Shown piece by piece: positions 46,804 through 57,227 of a DNA stretch of 64,000 nucleotides. Made by a program: the position numbers and the translations under genes. The notes under the pieces were generated by a model. The model made no database searches, was not told where the DNA came from, and worked only from the letters and a program-made list of their open reading frames with translations. The stretch's first letter is position 1. Every line of letters begins with the position of its first letter. Source of the DNA: a virus; IMG/VR virus record IMGVR_UViG_3300014911_000001, positions 62,001 to 126,000 of that record; one strand, given 5' to 3'.

Positions 46804-48150
46804 ATGGCTATAAAATATAGGGATGAAGATGGTAATCTTATTATAGAGGGTGTTGAAATATCACATCCCAATGTAGTTAATGATAATTTTAGGTTCTATG
46901 TTAATGCGGCTGAAAAAATAAATACTCTTTTGGAGCCGGCTCCTGTACCAGTGCTTTTATATCATCAGGATCATGTAGATCCGATAGGAGAGGTGAAGGA
47001 TGCTAAGTTTACTGACTCGGAGTATGTTGAGGGTGCAAAAGCTATTAGTGCTACGCTTGTAATAAAGGATGAGGAGGCGGCTAAAAAGTTTGAAAAAGGT
47101 TTATATAAGAGGTTTTCTATTGGGACAAAACCGAAGAAGGTTGTCTGCAGCATATGTGGCAAGGAACGTGGTGAATGTGAACATATAGTAGGCAAAATTT
47201 ATGATGGCAAGCTTTGTTATGATAAGGTTTTCGTTGATAGATTTCTGGAGGTATCTGTTGTTAATATTGCAGCTGATAAATTTGCTGTATTACACGAGAA
47301 GGATGATTTGAAAGATGCCCTTTTTGACGAAATAAATTTAGAATTAGACACGGAGGAAGATATGGCAGATAAGGACAAAACGATTGATACAGATTTCGTT
47401 GAATATGCTGAGAATATTTTAGGGGAGGATCTTAGTGAGGAGGAATTGAATGATCTTGAAACGATTATAGCGGGGCTTGATGAATGTGATGAGTGTGGTG
47501 ATGAGGATGTTGAAGATAGCGAGACAGAGGATAGGAAGCTTCCTCCTGCGGGATCAAAAGCACGTAAGAAAATGAAGACCACATTCTGCGGTCCTAATAA
47601 GACATTTCCTGTTCCTGATTGTAAACATGGTGCTGTCGCGTTGGCGATGCTTAATTGGCCGCGTGTCAAAGCAAAGTATAAAGGCCAGATTTCGAAGATA
47701 CGCGCTTGCATAATGAGAGTTGGCCGCAAGCTTGGCTGCGCATATGCGAAGAAGAAAAAGGATGAGCTTCAGGCAGCTCTTGATGATCTCAAGCAGATTG
47801 TTGATTCTATGAACCAGGCGCCGGCTTCACTCGATATAGATTTCACCCCCATTAATGAGCGTTTTGACCGTATTGAGGAAACGCTGGCTGAATTGGTGGC
47901 ACTTATGAAGGATCTTATAAAAGGTATAACGGATAAGATGACAGTACCTGTGCCTGTTAAGGAATATGCTGCTGGTGGCAAGCTTCTTGATGAGATTAAG
48001 GCATCACTTAGTGAAGCCGTGAAGGAAAACACTGATAAAATATTGGAGTTTTTATCCAAAGCTACATCGGAAACCGATGATACGAAGACCGATGATGAGG
48101 TACCTAATAAGGTACTTGATGGAAGTGTGTTTGGGAAAATAAAATCGTAA
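46804..48150 (+). CDS. Prohead protease with C-terminal scaffold region, 448 aa
   Basis: Residues 1-170 resemble XkdF-type prohead proteases: LLYHQDHVDPIGEV (His), KRFSIGTKPKKVVCSICG (Ser in FSIG), CEHIVGKIYDG and FLEVSVVNIAADK. The middle is acidic. Residues about 250-310 have a CGPNKTFPVPDC domain seen in phage head proteins. The remainder is coiled-coil, as in scaffolds. It processes capsid proteins during prohead maturation. An internal start at 47362 may yield a separate scaffold. Confidence 0.78.
   Translation: MAIKYRDEDGNLIIEGVEISHPNVVNDNFRFYVNAAEKINTLLEPAPVPVLLYHQDHVDPIGEVKDAKFTDSEYVEGAKAISATLVIKDEEAAKKFEKGLYKRFSIGTKPKKVVCSICGKERGECEHIVGKIYDGKLCYDKVFVDRFLEVSVVNIAADKFAVLHEKDDLKDALFDEINLELDTEEDMADKDKTIDTDFVEYAENILGEDLSEEELNDLETIIAGLDECDECGDEDVEDSETEDRKLPPAGSKARKKMKTTFCGPNKTFPVPDCKHGAVALAMLNWPRVKAKYKGQISKIRACIMRVGRKLGCAYAKKKKDELQAALDDLKQIVDSMNQAPASLDIDFTPINERFDRIEETLAELVALMKDLIKGITDKMTVPVPVKEYAAGGKLLDEIKASLSEAVKENTDKILEFLSKATSETDDTKTDDEVPNKVLDGSVFGKIKS
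47362..48150 (+). CDS. Possible nested scaffold protein from an internal start, 262 aa
   Basis: Inside the protease gene and in the same frame, GGAGG lies 5 bases before an ATG (MADKDKTID). This falls just at the end of the protease domain. Nested scaffold starts are known from lambda (C/Nu3) and others. It would give a scaffold without protease. Confidence 0.6.
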   Translation: MADKDKTIDTDFVEYAENILGEDLSEEELNDLETIIAGLDECDECGDEDVEDSETEDRKLPPAGSKARKKMKTTFCGPNKTFPVPDCKHGAVALAMLNWPRVKAKYKGQISKIRACIMRVGRKLGCAYAKKKKDELQAALDDLKQIVDSMNQAPASLDIDFTPINERFDRIEETLAELVALMKDLIKGITDKMTVPVPVKEYAAGGKLLDEIKASLSEAVKENTDKILEFLSKATSETDDTKTDDEVPNKVLDGSVFGKIKS

Positions 48151-48176
48151 ACTAAGTAATATTATAGGAGGAAATT

Positions 48177-49376
48177 ATGGCAACACTTAGGCCTGAAGGT
48201 TATTACCGTAATATGGCGCTTCGTGACATTCCGTGGAAGCATAAGCGGAATGTCGTTCCTTCAATAGGTGTTATAGCGGATATAAGAGCGGTTGGTCCGT
48301 TTGCACCACATCCTGCCCTGCCAACAGCGTGGATTAATAAGGTTGATGAGAGACCATTTGTCATACCTGTTGGTAAGATTGTATGTGTGGTGCCTATAGA
48401 TTATTCAACAGCGAAGACACTTGGCAGAACAGATCTTTATACAGAGATGATATATCGTTCTGGGGAGAAATCTACTTATAAATGGACGATACCTGAATCG
48501 GAGCTGGGTTCAACCACATATGCTGATCCCTATTATGGTTATGGTGGAATACTGGGATTTATGATACCTTTTGGTAGAGGTACCGGAGGTGCTCATTATA
48601 GTCTTACGCCTGGTTATAAAATATCTGGAGAGGATGCTATGCCTTATTTTGTTGAAGGTGAATATGACTATGAAGGTTGGGTCCCATTTGGATTTGTAAT
48701 ACATGATGTGGAGAGGTTTGTTGCAGGGGATGATCTCAACTATAGGACGCGCCAAGCATATCCCATATGGAAGGAAGGGCTTCTTACTCTTCCATTCATG
48801 AATATATTGGGCCTTGTGCATGAACTGGAAGGTGATGATAATATTGAGAGAATAAATGCATGGATTAGGCATGATTTGACATCAATGGAGTCTGAGCCTA
48901 CCAGTTCAAATGTGTATATGACTTATAAATATCTATCTAGATATTATACAGCTGCTGTTGGGAGTGAGTGTTCATCAGATTATGCAGGAATAACCGTATA
49001 TACTGGATATGAATTTAATGTAAGGGTTATGAAATCTGGATATGTTGGTGTGACTTGTCATGGGGATTATCTTCTTACATCAGCATTTTCAGGTACAGAA
49101 ATGTGGTGTGTTGGTACGATTGTTAATGTTGATTATGAATTCCCGAAGAGCTTTATGGAGATGGTTGACGCACCACCTGCTTCAGGAATAGGTACAGCTA
49201 ATGGTGGGATACCAGAGATCGTATACCAGTACATGCATGATTTTGTAGTAATATATAATGAGCTAGCGGGAACAGATACATTGAGTTTGAAACCAGCAGA
49301 TCTGATAAGTTATATAGATAAAGGTTATTTCGGTGCTGCTTATATTTTGGCTGACTTTAATCCTCTTGGTACATAA
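48177..49376 (+). CDS. Probable head protein next to major capsid, 399 aa
   Basis: A Tyr- and Gly-rich, beta-rich protein without signal peptide or enzyme motif, translated from a strong AGGAGG. It sits between protease and capsid, the usual place of decoration or head-fibre proteins. Family not recognised. Confidence 0.6.
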   Translation: MATLRPEGYYRNMALRDIPWKHKRNVVPSIGVIADIRAVGPFAPHPALPTAWINKVDERPFVIPVGKIVCVVPIDYSTAKTLGRTDLYTEMIYRSGEKSTYKWTIPESELGSTTYADPYYGYGGILGFMIPFGRGTGGAHYSLTPGYKISGEDAMPYFVEGEYDYEGWVPFGFVIHDVERFVAGDDLNYRTRQAYPIWKEGLLTLPFMNILGLVHELEGDDNIERINAWIRHDLTSMESEPTSSNVYMTYKYLSRYYTAAVGSECSSDYAGITVYTGYEFNVRVMKSGYVGVTCHGDYLLTSAFSGTEMWCVGTIVNVDYEFPKSFMEMVDAPPASGIGTANGGIPEIVYQYMHDFVVIYNELAGTDTLSLKPADLISYIDKGYFGAAYILADFNPLGT

Positions 49377-49418
49377 GATCGTAATAATTTAAGTTTAAAA
49401 TAAATTTGGAGGAGGAAA

Positions 49419-50903
49419 ATGGAAATTTTGAAGGATACACTGTATGAGGCGCTTTTGCACAATGGACGCGTTCAGGTAACTGATAAGCTCCGTGAGGAGT
49501 TTAAGTCCGAGATACCAGAGATTGCTGAGGCGAGTGAGATACGGTTTACACTTCGGGATGTACTTACTAATAGCATGCTTGCGCCTCTCTTCCCTGAGGT
49601 TATAACGGTTATTGTTGAGGACACGATGGAGCCGCTGCTTCTTATAACTAAGTTATATGATGTTGTTAGGGGTATTCCTAATGCCCTTACAGTAAGAATC
49701 CTGCTGCCAACACCGATGCCTGTAGTTAAGCTTTCACCTAATGCTCCCACACCGAACCTTGGAAATCCGTCGCTTCATGAGATAGGTGGTACCGTATCCA
49801 TAACTGCGGAGAAATGGGGTGTTATATGGAGTGTTGATGAGCATGTTATTAAGAACAACCAATGGGATATCCTTAAGATGTCTCTTAGGAATGCTGCTCG
49901 AGCGCTTGCTAGACATAAGGAGAAGCAGGCCTATGAGCACATAAGGCATGGTGGGATAATACTATTCTCGAACTGGAGAAAGAATCATGCTGTTTTCAAG
50001 AACTTCCTCAGGGGGCGTGATATAAAGTTAAGGCAGAACGGTAGCCTTTCACCGAGAGACTTTTTCCAGGGTTATGCGTACTTCCTGCAGAATGAATTTA
50101 TCCCTGATGTTGTTATTATGAACTCATGGTCGTGGCTTGTATTCCTTTACTCACCTCTTACTAGAGAGATTGTTATGAATGGTAATACCATTGCGCCTGA
50201 CTTTACCAACTTTAACATGAGGGTCCGCAGCAGATGGCGTGAGGTATGGAACTCTCTTGGTAAGAAGGGTATTCTTGGTGGCAACAGCCCTGATGATATA
50301 TTTGGTAAGATAGGTCTGAGCATTTTTGAGCCGACGAATGCTCCTTGGAGCTGGAATCCGCTTGGTGTTGAGGTTTATCATAAGCCTTCTTGGATGCCGG
50401 CTGGTATAACATTCCTTATTTCACCATATGCTGATTGGTCGGCCAATGCAACTGATTACATGAATAAATACTTTAGTGGTTGGGACTTTACAGGTGCTCA
50501 GTCGTGGGCAGATACGACAACTCCGAAGGACCCGCTTAATATATTTGCGCACAACGACGCTGCGAATAAGAATGATCCTACGAAGACGACAGGTTTCAAA
50601 GAAGATGGTACTGTGGCAACATCACCTAGTGATGCACGTACTTATGCAGATCCGACGCTTAATCTAACCGATATAATCATGGTTGATAGTTCAGAGGTTG
50701 GAATTCTTTATCAGTATTCAGATCCGACGACTACTAAGTGGTCTGATCCAATGCTGGATATACAGAATAATAAGATTGCTGAGGAATATGGCTTTGCTGT
50801 CAAGTGGGGTGGACGTGCTATAGGTATCTTTGAGGCTGTTGTCATTGATGAGCAGTATACCGCTGAGCTTGTAGCACAGAATGAAATAGCAAAACCGCTG
50901 TAA
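49419..50903 (+). CDS. Major capsid protein (HK97-type), 494 aa
   Basis: It follows protease/scaffold and has a strong ribosome binding site (GGAGGAGG), as expected for the most abundant protein. The N-terminal helical arm, the central segment with DVVIMNSWSWLVFLYSP (the P-domain turn usually containing a 'mn' or 'mspr' strand), and the C-terminal IIMVDSSEVGILYQ...VKWGGRAIGIFEAVVI read like HK97-fold capsid proteins. The name rests on position plus these features. Confidence 0.8.
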   Translation: MEILKDTLYEALLHNGRVQVTDKLREEFKSEIPEIAEASEIRFTLRDVLTNSMLAPLFPEVITVIVEDTMEPLLLITKLYDVVRGIPNALTVRILLPTPMPVVKLSPNAPTPNLGNPSLHEIGGTVSITAEKWGVIWSVDEHVIKNNQWDILKMSLRNAARALARHKEKQAYEHIRHGGIILFSNWRKNHAVFKNFLRGRDIKLRQNGSLSPRDFFQGYAYFLQNEFIPDVVIMNSWSWLVFLYSPLTREIVMNGNTIAPDFTNFNMRVRSRWREVWNSLGKKGILGGNSPDDIFGKIGLSIFEPTNAPWSWNPLGVEVYHKPSWMPAGITFLISPYADWSANATDYMNKYFSGWDFTGAQSWADTTTPKDPLNIFAHNDAANKNDPTKTTGFKEDGTVATSPSDARTYADPTLNLTDIIMVDSSEVGILYQYSDPTTTKWSDPMLDIQNNKIAEEYGFAVKWGGRAIGIFEAVVIDEQYTAELVAQNEIAKPL

Positions 50904-50913
50904 TATAGATTAG

Positions 50914-50967
50914 GCCCGGTCTTCTAGCTCGTTAGACATTGTGATTCTTGTGGCTAGAAGGCCGGGC
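50914..50967 (+). other. 15-bp hairpin after the capsid gene
   Basis: GCCCGGTCTTCTAGC pairs with GCTAGAAGGCCGGGC (one U-G) around a 24-base loop. It starts 11 bases after the capsid stop and ends 8 bases before the next AGGAGG. It has no U tract. It probably stabilises the capsid message or lowers readthrough. Confidence 0.6.
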
Positions 50968-50986
50968 TTCCTATAGGAGGACTATT

Positions 50987-51490
50987 GTGTATTGGGTAAA
51001 GCTATCAGGGCGCGCACCTGTAGCTACGATAACTTGTGGGCATCGTGTTGCACAGGTATCAGTCCGGTGCCCTATTTTTCCTCTTAAGGATTTTACGCCT
51101 CATTGTATAGCTCAGTTTCAAAGACATGTTGATGTATATATCATAGAGGAGAATTTTCCTATTGATGAGGACCGGAAGGTAGAAATTTTCTCTACGCTTA
51201 TAGATGGTGATATTGATATCGAACCTTCTGAGGAGGAATTCGTTATGTGGTTAATCTCCAATGGGTTCCAGCCTAAGGGTACCTATCATAAGGTTGTAGT
51301 GAAGGAAACGGAGTCAGAAGAGGAAAATATTGTGTCTCCTGAAGTAAGTGAAGAGGATGGTAAGGTTGATGATGTTTCTGTACAGGAATCTGATACAGTT
51401 AATGAGGTAACTAGTGATGAAAAACCTAAATCGGTAGGGAAGAAGAAAGGTGCGCGTCGAGGTAGAACAAACAAGCGTAAACGTAAATGA
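50987..51490 (+). CDS. Hypothetical protein with acidic then basic tail, 167 aa
   Basis: The GTG at 50987 is chosen because AGGAGG lies 6 bases upstream. The extension in front would run through the hairpin. The first 100 residues form a globular domain with four Cys. The rest is acidic and ends in a strongly basic KKKGARRGRTNKRKRK. Possibly a head-tail or small virion protein. Confidence 0.6.
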   Translation: MYWVKLSGRAPVATITCGHRVAQVSVRCPIFPLKDFTPHCIAQFQRHVDVYIIEENFPIDEDRKVEIFSTLIDGDIDIEPSEEEFVMWLISNGFQPKGTYHKVVVKETESEEENIVSPEVSEEDGKVDDVSVQESDTVNEVTSDEKPKSVGKKKGARRGRTNKRKRK

Positions 51491-52700
51491 TACGATTATA
51501 ATTTCATGTGATCAGACACCTGATAGTAGTACTGTAGATGAAACGACCATCCGTCTTTATTATAAAGATTATCCCCTGCCGCCTTCCTATGATTGCAGGG
51601 TCAATGGAAATAATATTGAGGTAATACCAGTTGAACCGTGGTTGGCTGGTTATACAATAATTTTAACAGTAGTTGGTGAACAGTATGGTGTTAAATCTGT
51701 TGAAGGGGAGTCACTTGAGGAACCGGTTTATACATTTACAATAGCTGTATTACCTGCAGAGGAACCCGGCACGGCGCCTTCATATGAGCATGCATTAGTT
51801 GTAACGGCGACAATACCAGAGGATTATTATACAAATTACACGGGTAATCATATTAAATTTTTCTTCAATGTTCCTATTGATCCAAGTATCGAGGATGCAT
51901 ATGAGGAACATGTTTTTATACATATTAAGCCTGTAATAGTCCTACCTCCTAATAGCCGTCTACCGGTGCCACCTCAAGGCTATCTTGCGCCTGAAGCTTA
52001 TTCTGTTGATGTTGATGGTACTACAATGACTGTAACAATAGATGTGCCTATCTATAATGCAGAAATAAATGTTAAGATTGTTGATATCCATGCATTGGAT
52101 ATAAGTTATGTTCCTATATCAAGTTATGAAATAGTATTTACATATAGATATACGCCTCTTCTCTATACACCTGATTATTTTGAGGTTGATCTACCGGATG
52201 ATGTTATCTATCGGTACATTTTGAGGGCAGAGGCAATAGCTGACACACTTTATCCGGGTATTCTTGATTGGAATGACCCTGAGTGGTGTGTTGTTATGTT
52301 TGTTTATTATATGACGCAGCGGCTTATTTTAGAGCGTCTTTATGGCATATTAGCAATAATGGGTGGTTCATTTAGCAAGAGATTGGGCGATTTGCAGATA
52401 TCGTATAATATTAGGCCTGATAATGATTTGAATAAGTTGCTAGGTCCTCTTTCTGCGTTGGTGCGTAATAGGTGTGCTAAGGTAGCTTTACATGGTGTCA
52501 TACCGGGGCGTCTTGTCTACCCGATCCCATATCACCGTCCTGATGTAGCATGGCGCCGCTTCCCCATATTGAAGGATTATTTTATTGAGGAGCCTACGGT
52601 ATTTATGGGTGATCGGGCATGGGATTATGGTGTGTTTTTCAGGAAGCATATGGATCAATTGGAGACAGGTAGAGAGGTGCTTGGTGAAGAGAATGTATGA
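51450..52700 (+). CDS. Virion protein with Ig-like repeats, 416 aa
   Basis: Residues 5-85 and 100-230 read like bacterial Ig-like beta-sandwich domains (VNVNDTIIISCDQTPDSS, TTMTVTIDVPIYNAEINVKI). The C-terminal 170 residues are helical and resemble a connector or neck protein. It starts at GTG 51450, overlapping the previous gene by 41 bases. Role inferred from place between capsid and tail genes. Confidence 0.58.
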   Translation: MRVEVEQTSVNVNDTIIISCDQTPDSSTVDETTIRLYYKDYPLPPSYDCRVNGNNIEVIPVEPWLAGYTIILTVVGEQYGVKSVEGESLEEPVYTFTIAVLPAEEPGTAPSYEHALVVTATIPEDYYTNYTGNHIKFFFNVPIDPSIEDAYEEHVFIHIKPVIVLPPNSRLPVPPQGYLAPEAYSVDVDGTTMTVTIDVPIYNAEINVKIVDIHALDISYVPISSYEIVFTYRYTPLLYTPDYFEVDLPDDVIYRYILRAEAIADTLYPGILDWNDPEWCVVMFVYYMTQRLILERLYGILAIMGGSFSKRLGDLQISYNIRPDNDLNKLLGPLSALVRNRCAKVALHGVIPGRLVYPIPYHRPDVAWRRFPILKDYFIEEPTVFMGDRAWDYGVFFRKHMDQLETGREVLGEENV

Positions 52701-53232
52701 GAAAACTACCTTTACTGATCCGATAAATCTGCGTGTTGAGATGGATTTTTTTATGGATGGTGGAGGTGGTATAGGTCCCAAGGGACATTATGTTATTTTA
52801 CGGCATTATTTAGTTGATCAGAAGTCTGATTATTACTCGCACATAACAGGAGAAGGGCATGGCGGGCCGGCTTACAAATTTGAGGAAGCTTGTATAAAGA
52901 CACGGCGAGTGCCATTTAGATCGATGCAACAGGAAGCTGACATGACTCAGATTGGTGAGGTACAGAATTATGATTATATTTACTATTTTAGATATGATGA
53001 TGTGCCGTTTGATTTACTTCCGGGTGATCATATTTATGAATTACAACCTCCTTATGATTTAGATGGTAGTGCGGATGACGAGGAATTACTCAGAGTTCCG
53101 CGTTATGCGCGTTATCGTATAGGATTTGTGCATCATTATAGAGAGCGTTCGGGGCGTGTTGAATATGTTGCAGCATTAGTAACTTATGACAGTATAGGTG
53201 GTGAAGCCCCGCTTATGAAACAAAATGGCTAA
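52684..53232 (+). CDS. Putative neck/head-completion protein, 182 aa
   Basis: The GTG at 52684 follows GAGAGG by 6 bases and overlaps the previous gene by 17. An ATG three codons later is an alternative. The protein is beta-rich with a Gly-rich loop (DGGGGIGPKGH). No family recognised; position suggests a head-closure or joining protein. Confidence 0.55.
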   Translation: MKRMYEKTTFTDPINLRVEMDFFMDGGGGIGPKGHYVILRHYLVDQKSDYYSHITGEGHGGPAYKFEEACIKTRRVPFRSMQQEADMTQIGEVQNYDYIYYFRYDDVPFDLLPGDHIYELQPPYDLDGSADDEELLRVPRYARYRIGFVHHYRERSGRVEYVAALVTYDSIGGEAPLMKQNG

Positions 53233-53923
53233 TAGTAATAGTACAGCGCAGTTTGTAGATCTTATTTTTGATCCACGGTTTCTTGATGCGTTGAAGTCTA
53301 ATGTTATACCGAGGCCGATAAGATATGGTGAGATCTTATCCTTGTCGCAGTTATTTGGTGTTATAAAGCAGGTTATTGAGCATCTGAGGCCGCAGTGCAA
53401 GGTTTATCCGGCATATGGAAAGCATTTTTTGTATGCTTATGGTCTTGTTGATGATGAACCTGAGGCGGGCTTCAAAATTCCAGATGAGATTATCGGTTAT
53501 GTACTATATAGTGCGGAGCCTGCGACGATGGGTGGTTCACAACCTGGTTCAAGTCCACAGGTGCGGCGGCCTCGTCCGGTACATAATGCTTTAACCGTAG
53601 ATGTGGATTATGCTGCGCAGTTATATTACTATGCACTTGATGCGTACATTGATTTTTTCTTTTTTGCAAAGGATACACAGAGCATATATGAGTTGATGGA
53701 TTGGTTTCAGGAATTGATGTTTTCGACGCTGTCGCCTTTGTTAAAATATTTGGGTGTAGAGCAGGTTCATTTTGATTCGGCGGGCTTCGATGAATACATG
53801 CGTTCTGTTCGACCAGAGGTTGTAATTCCGATAATGAGGTATTATTTTAGGATACAGCGTCTGTATGTTTCGTATCAGAAGATTATTAAAGCAATTTTGT
53901 TTAGTCTTATAGAGGAACAATAA
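53225..53923 (+). CDS. Putative neck or tail-terminator protein, 232 aa
   Basis: A helical and Tyr/Phe-rich protein with a Pro/Arg-rich linker (SSPQVRRPRPVHN) in the middle. It lies immediately before the sheath gene, where neck or tail-terminator proteins usually sit. Family not recognised. Confidence 0.55.
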   Translation: MANSNSTAQFVDLIFDPRFLDALKSNVIPRPIRYGEILSLSQLFGVIKQVIEHLRPQCKVYPAYGKHFLYAYGLVDDEPEAGFKIPDEIIGYVLYSAEPATMGGSQPGSSPQVRRPRPVHNALTVDVDYAAQLYYYALDAYIDFFFFAKDTQSIYELMDWFQELMFSTLSPLLKYLGVEQVHFDSAGFDEYMRSVRPEVVIPIMRYYFRIQRLYVSYQKIIKAILFSLIEEQ

Positions 53924-53942
53924 AACATAGGAGTGGGGAAAA

Positions 53943-56900
53943 ATGCCAAGGGATATAAGAGTAAGATTCAGGCCTACGTTGGTTACCCCTCAGATAAGAG
54001 GGGGGTTTCCCACGCTAGGTGTTTTGATTATCGGTACGGCTACTGATGGCCCGACAAATGAGCCGGTTATTGTAAGGGGTCTTGAAGAAGCACAGGAGAT
54101 TTTTGGCAACTTAGGTGAGGGGACTCTGCTGGAGGGTTATCATGAATTTATCACAGGTGCTTCACGTGGTGCAGACCTGCGTACTGTTGTGGGGCTTATG
54201 AGACTGGATTTCGGTGAGTATGCTAGTGTGGAGCTACCAGAGCCATCGACGGGTACAGGGCTAAGCGAGCCAATGGGTGCAACGGCGCTTACTATTAGAG
54301 CAAGATATAAAGGTGAAATATACAATATGTTTACCATATCATATAAAGCGGTAGCTGGCGGGTTTGCTGTATCTATAGTTGTGCCAGCTGAGAAAGATCC
54401 ATCAGGAAAAAGCCAAGAATATGTGCTTCTTTGTGACCCATCAGGTAGTAATACAGAGCTTATAAATAATCTTACGGAGCTGGCTAATGCTATTAATCAT
54501 CATCCAGTGCTGGCACGTTGGTTGTATGCGGAGGTAAACCTTCTTGATAGTAGATATTCAACGTATATATCCAATGGATTTTATTCGGGAGCTGGTGAGT
54601 CATTTAATGCGTGGGGTGTAGGATATAATGAGACTGATAAGGTTATAGATTTTGTGAGCCGATTTAGTGGCTCGCCTAGTAGTGATGTTTTGGATTCAGA
54701 TGGTGACGATACACTAGGACAGTATCATCCTTATACGATATTTGGGACGACTCCTATCAATGTTAGGGCCACATCACTTGACAACATACAGAATATAAGG
54801 AATTTTGGAAAACTGGCATTGTATGATGTGTCTGTGGATGCTAATACGAAGATTGCTAATTTAGGTGTCTATCCTCTTATACAGACCAAAGCCGGTGCAA
54901 CAAAATTTTATCCCATAAGCGCATATAATGATTATGATGATGATGGTATGTATATTGATGTACCTAATTATCTAAGGAATTGGGACACCCCCGCGACAGC
55001 TAAATATCTTATACCGGGTAGATTTCCTGTATCGGAGGCTGTCTTCTATATGGATGTGATTCTGAACCCCAGCGGGGCTTCAGGGGATGTGAATTATGTC
55101 GAAACTAATATGTTCCTGCCTGTGGATGTTTATGGTGATGTATCACTAGCTAATCTTATTAATGCATCAAGTGTTAGTGATACAAGACGGTTTAGTTATA
55201 AATGGATAATACAGACAGAAGCCGGGACGGTTTATGATAGTGGGGCATCTACTTATACGGGTTGGATGTTGCCTCTTTTCCATTCTCCAATGTCATCTAT
55301 CGGTGGATTAATATTATTCCATCAGAAAGATGGATCGCCGGTTGATGAGTTGGATACGATATTTGGTTCATGGAAATATCTCTATTTAGGTGTGCCTTCA
55401 CAGGTAGGTGGATCGGCGCCTGATTGGTATTCTACGACATCTGATGCAGCTACATTAAAACTTATTGATACAGGGGATAGTGAGAAGGTCCATATAGGTT
55501 TGGGTCCTGCATCAGCATTTTTCACGAAGACTGATGTAACGAGCCATTATGGTAATGAGACATCACCGGATGAGAATTATACTAATGCTATAAATACGGA
55601 TGTAAAAGATTTTGATGGTTCGTATTCAGGTAATGAGTTCAAGCTCTATTATTCAACAGATGGTTCATCTTGGCATGAAATTCCTTTGTATTATGAATAT
55701 GATGGTAAATATTGTTCTGGCCTTACATTAGAGTGGACATTTAATGGTCAAACAGATCTGGCCGCCTTAACTGACCTAAATACATTCAAGATCAAATTCT
55801 TTGATGGGATCACATGGTCCTCGGAGGATGATCCCGAGATCAAAGAAATCCAGTCGAAGTATCCATTCCTTGAGGTTGCGAAGGATACCAGCACTGGTGA
55901 ATATTATCTCGTAATAGCTGCTGGAACAAGAATAAGACTAACGGGTTATACACCGAAGGTTATGTTGAAGTACCTGCCTTCGAGGGCGGCGCTTAATGAC
56001 TGGTATGAGTATACTGTCTATCAGGATAGGATTGAGTTTGGTACACCTTATCCATACACAATTAAATTCAAGGTTCATTATCTCAAGGAGTTTGTTGAGA
56101 ATGTTGATTACATATATGATTCCGCACAGGGTACATTCCAGATGCTTGACTCTGAATTGATACCACCTGATAAGCTAACATTGCTTTATATGGATTACCA
56201 GTTTGAGCCTGAGTGGTTTGATACGTCTCGTATCTATACATTATCAGGTGGTTCATCTGGGTTTGAGAGGGCGCGGCCTCTTGAATACTATGCAAAGTTC
56301 CGTACGGCCTTGCAAGCTATAAGCACAGATGATAGATTTGACATTATAGTGCCAAAGGGTGCTTATATAGACACAGTTGATGAGGTATATGATGCATCTA
56401 TATCTTCGACGACATATGTTAATGTAGGCTATGTGGATCTCTTTGATGAGTTTACGCAGAAACGTGCTGATGATGGCAACCCAACGATTGTTATCCTAGC
56501 AGCGGAACCTTATAAACCTGAGACAGCTATTGTAGGTTATACCCGTGAGGGTATAGCTAATTGGGTAACAAGGATGACCGATACTACATCAATTGATCCC
56601 CGTTCGCCGGCGGGCTTAATTGCCTCTGTGACTGACAATCCAATGATGTGTGTTACTGTTGTACCGATAGCACTTATAGCACCGGGCGGCGCTTATTACA
56701 TATCGGATGGAGCTGCATTCCTTGCGGGTCTTGCTGCAAGATTCCATTATGTGCCCCGCACTGCAGCTAATGAGAGTCTTTACAACCTTGCACTTCCTAA
56801 TGGTGTCAGACCTGCGTTTAGATTATCGGAGTCACAGGTTGATGCATTGCTCAACATGCGTTACATAGTGTTCCACATGGGTCAGGATGGAGCGCCGCGG

Positions 56901-57227
56901 CTTATGAGAGATACAACACTTGCCCAGCCATTTAGTTCATTGAGTGCGCTAACCCACCTAGCTGTGTTGCTGCGTATTAAGCAGGGATTTATAAGAAGGC
57001 TGCGGCCTCATATCGGTAAGATCGTTAACGCTCAGACGAAGATGGAGGTTGATGCAGCTATAACATCCGAGTTGGCACTATGGCAGAAGAGTGGGATTAT
57101 ACAGCAGGCTATAGTTGATATTGATTGGGCAAGTCTTGAAGGTACATTGGGAGTATTACCAGTGCATATTACGATTGTGAGATCACCCATTCTGAAGGGT
57201 GTTGAAATAGATATTGTTGTGCGGTAA
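53943..57227 (+). CDS. Tail sheath protein, 1094 aa
   Basis: The N-terminus has the sheath pattern (IRGGFPTLGVLIIGTATDGPTNEP, RGLEEAQEIFG). The C-terminus has the conserved helical and strand region (FSSLSALTHLAVLLRIKQGFIRRLRPHIGK, then IDWASLEGTLGVLPVHITIV). At 1094 residues it is larger than T4 gp18 (about 660) because of central insertions, which would form outer domains. It builds the contractile sheath around the tube, so the phage is a myovirus. Confidence 0.92.
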   Translation: MPRDIRVRFRPTLVTPQIRGGFPTLGVLIIGTATDGPTNEPVIVRGLEEAQEIFGNLGEGTLLEGYHEFITGASRGADLRTVVGLMRLDFGEYASVELPEPSTGTGLSEPMGATALTIRARYKGEIYNMFTISYKAVAGGFAVSIVVPAEKDPSGKSQEYVLLCDPSGSNTELINNLTELANAINHHPVLARWLYAEVNLLDSRYSTYISNGFYSGAGESFNAWGVGYNETDKVIDFVSRFSGSPSSDVLDSDGDDTLGQYHPYTIFGTTPINVRATSLDNIQNIRNFGKLALYDVSVDANTKIANLGVYPLIQTKAGATKFYPISAYNDYDDDGMYIDVPNYLRNWDTPATAKYLIPGRFPVSEAVFYMDVILNPSGASGDVNYVETNMFLPVDVYGDVSLANLINASSVSDTRRFSYKWIIQTEAGTVYDSGASTYTGWMLPLFHSPMSSIGGLILFHQKDGSPVDELDTIFGSWKYLYLGVPSQVGGSAPDWYSTTSDAATLKLIDTGDSEKVHIGLGPASAFFTKTDVTSHYGNETSPDENYTNAINTDVKDFDGSYSGNEFKLYYSTDGSSWHEIPLYYEYDGKYCSGLTLEWTFNGQTDLAALTDLNTFKIKFFDGITWSSEDDPEIKEIQSKYPFLEVAKDTSTGEYYLVIAAGTRIRLTGYTPKVMLKYLPSRAALNDWYEYTVYQDRIEFGTPYPYTIKFKVHYLKEFVENVDYIYDSAQGTFQMLDSELIPPDKLTLLYMDYQFEPEWFDTSRIYTLSGGSSGFERARPLEYYAKFRTALQAISTDDRFDIIVPKGAYIDTVDEVYDASISSTTYVNVGYVDLFDEFTQKRADDGNPTIVILAAEPYKPETAIVGYTREGIANWVTRMTDTTSIDPRSPAGLIASVTDNPMMCVTVVPIALIAPGGAYYISDGAAFLAGLAARFHYVPRTAANESLYNLALPNGVRPAFRLSESQVDALLNMRYIVFHMGQDGAPRLMRDTTLAQPFSSLSALTHLAVLLRIKQGFIRRLRPHIGKIVNAQTKMEVDAAITSELALWQKSGIIQQAIVDIDWASLEGTLGVLPVHITIVRSPILKGVEIDIVVR

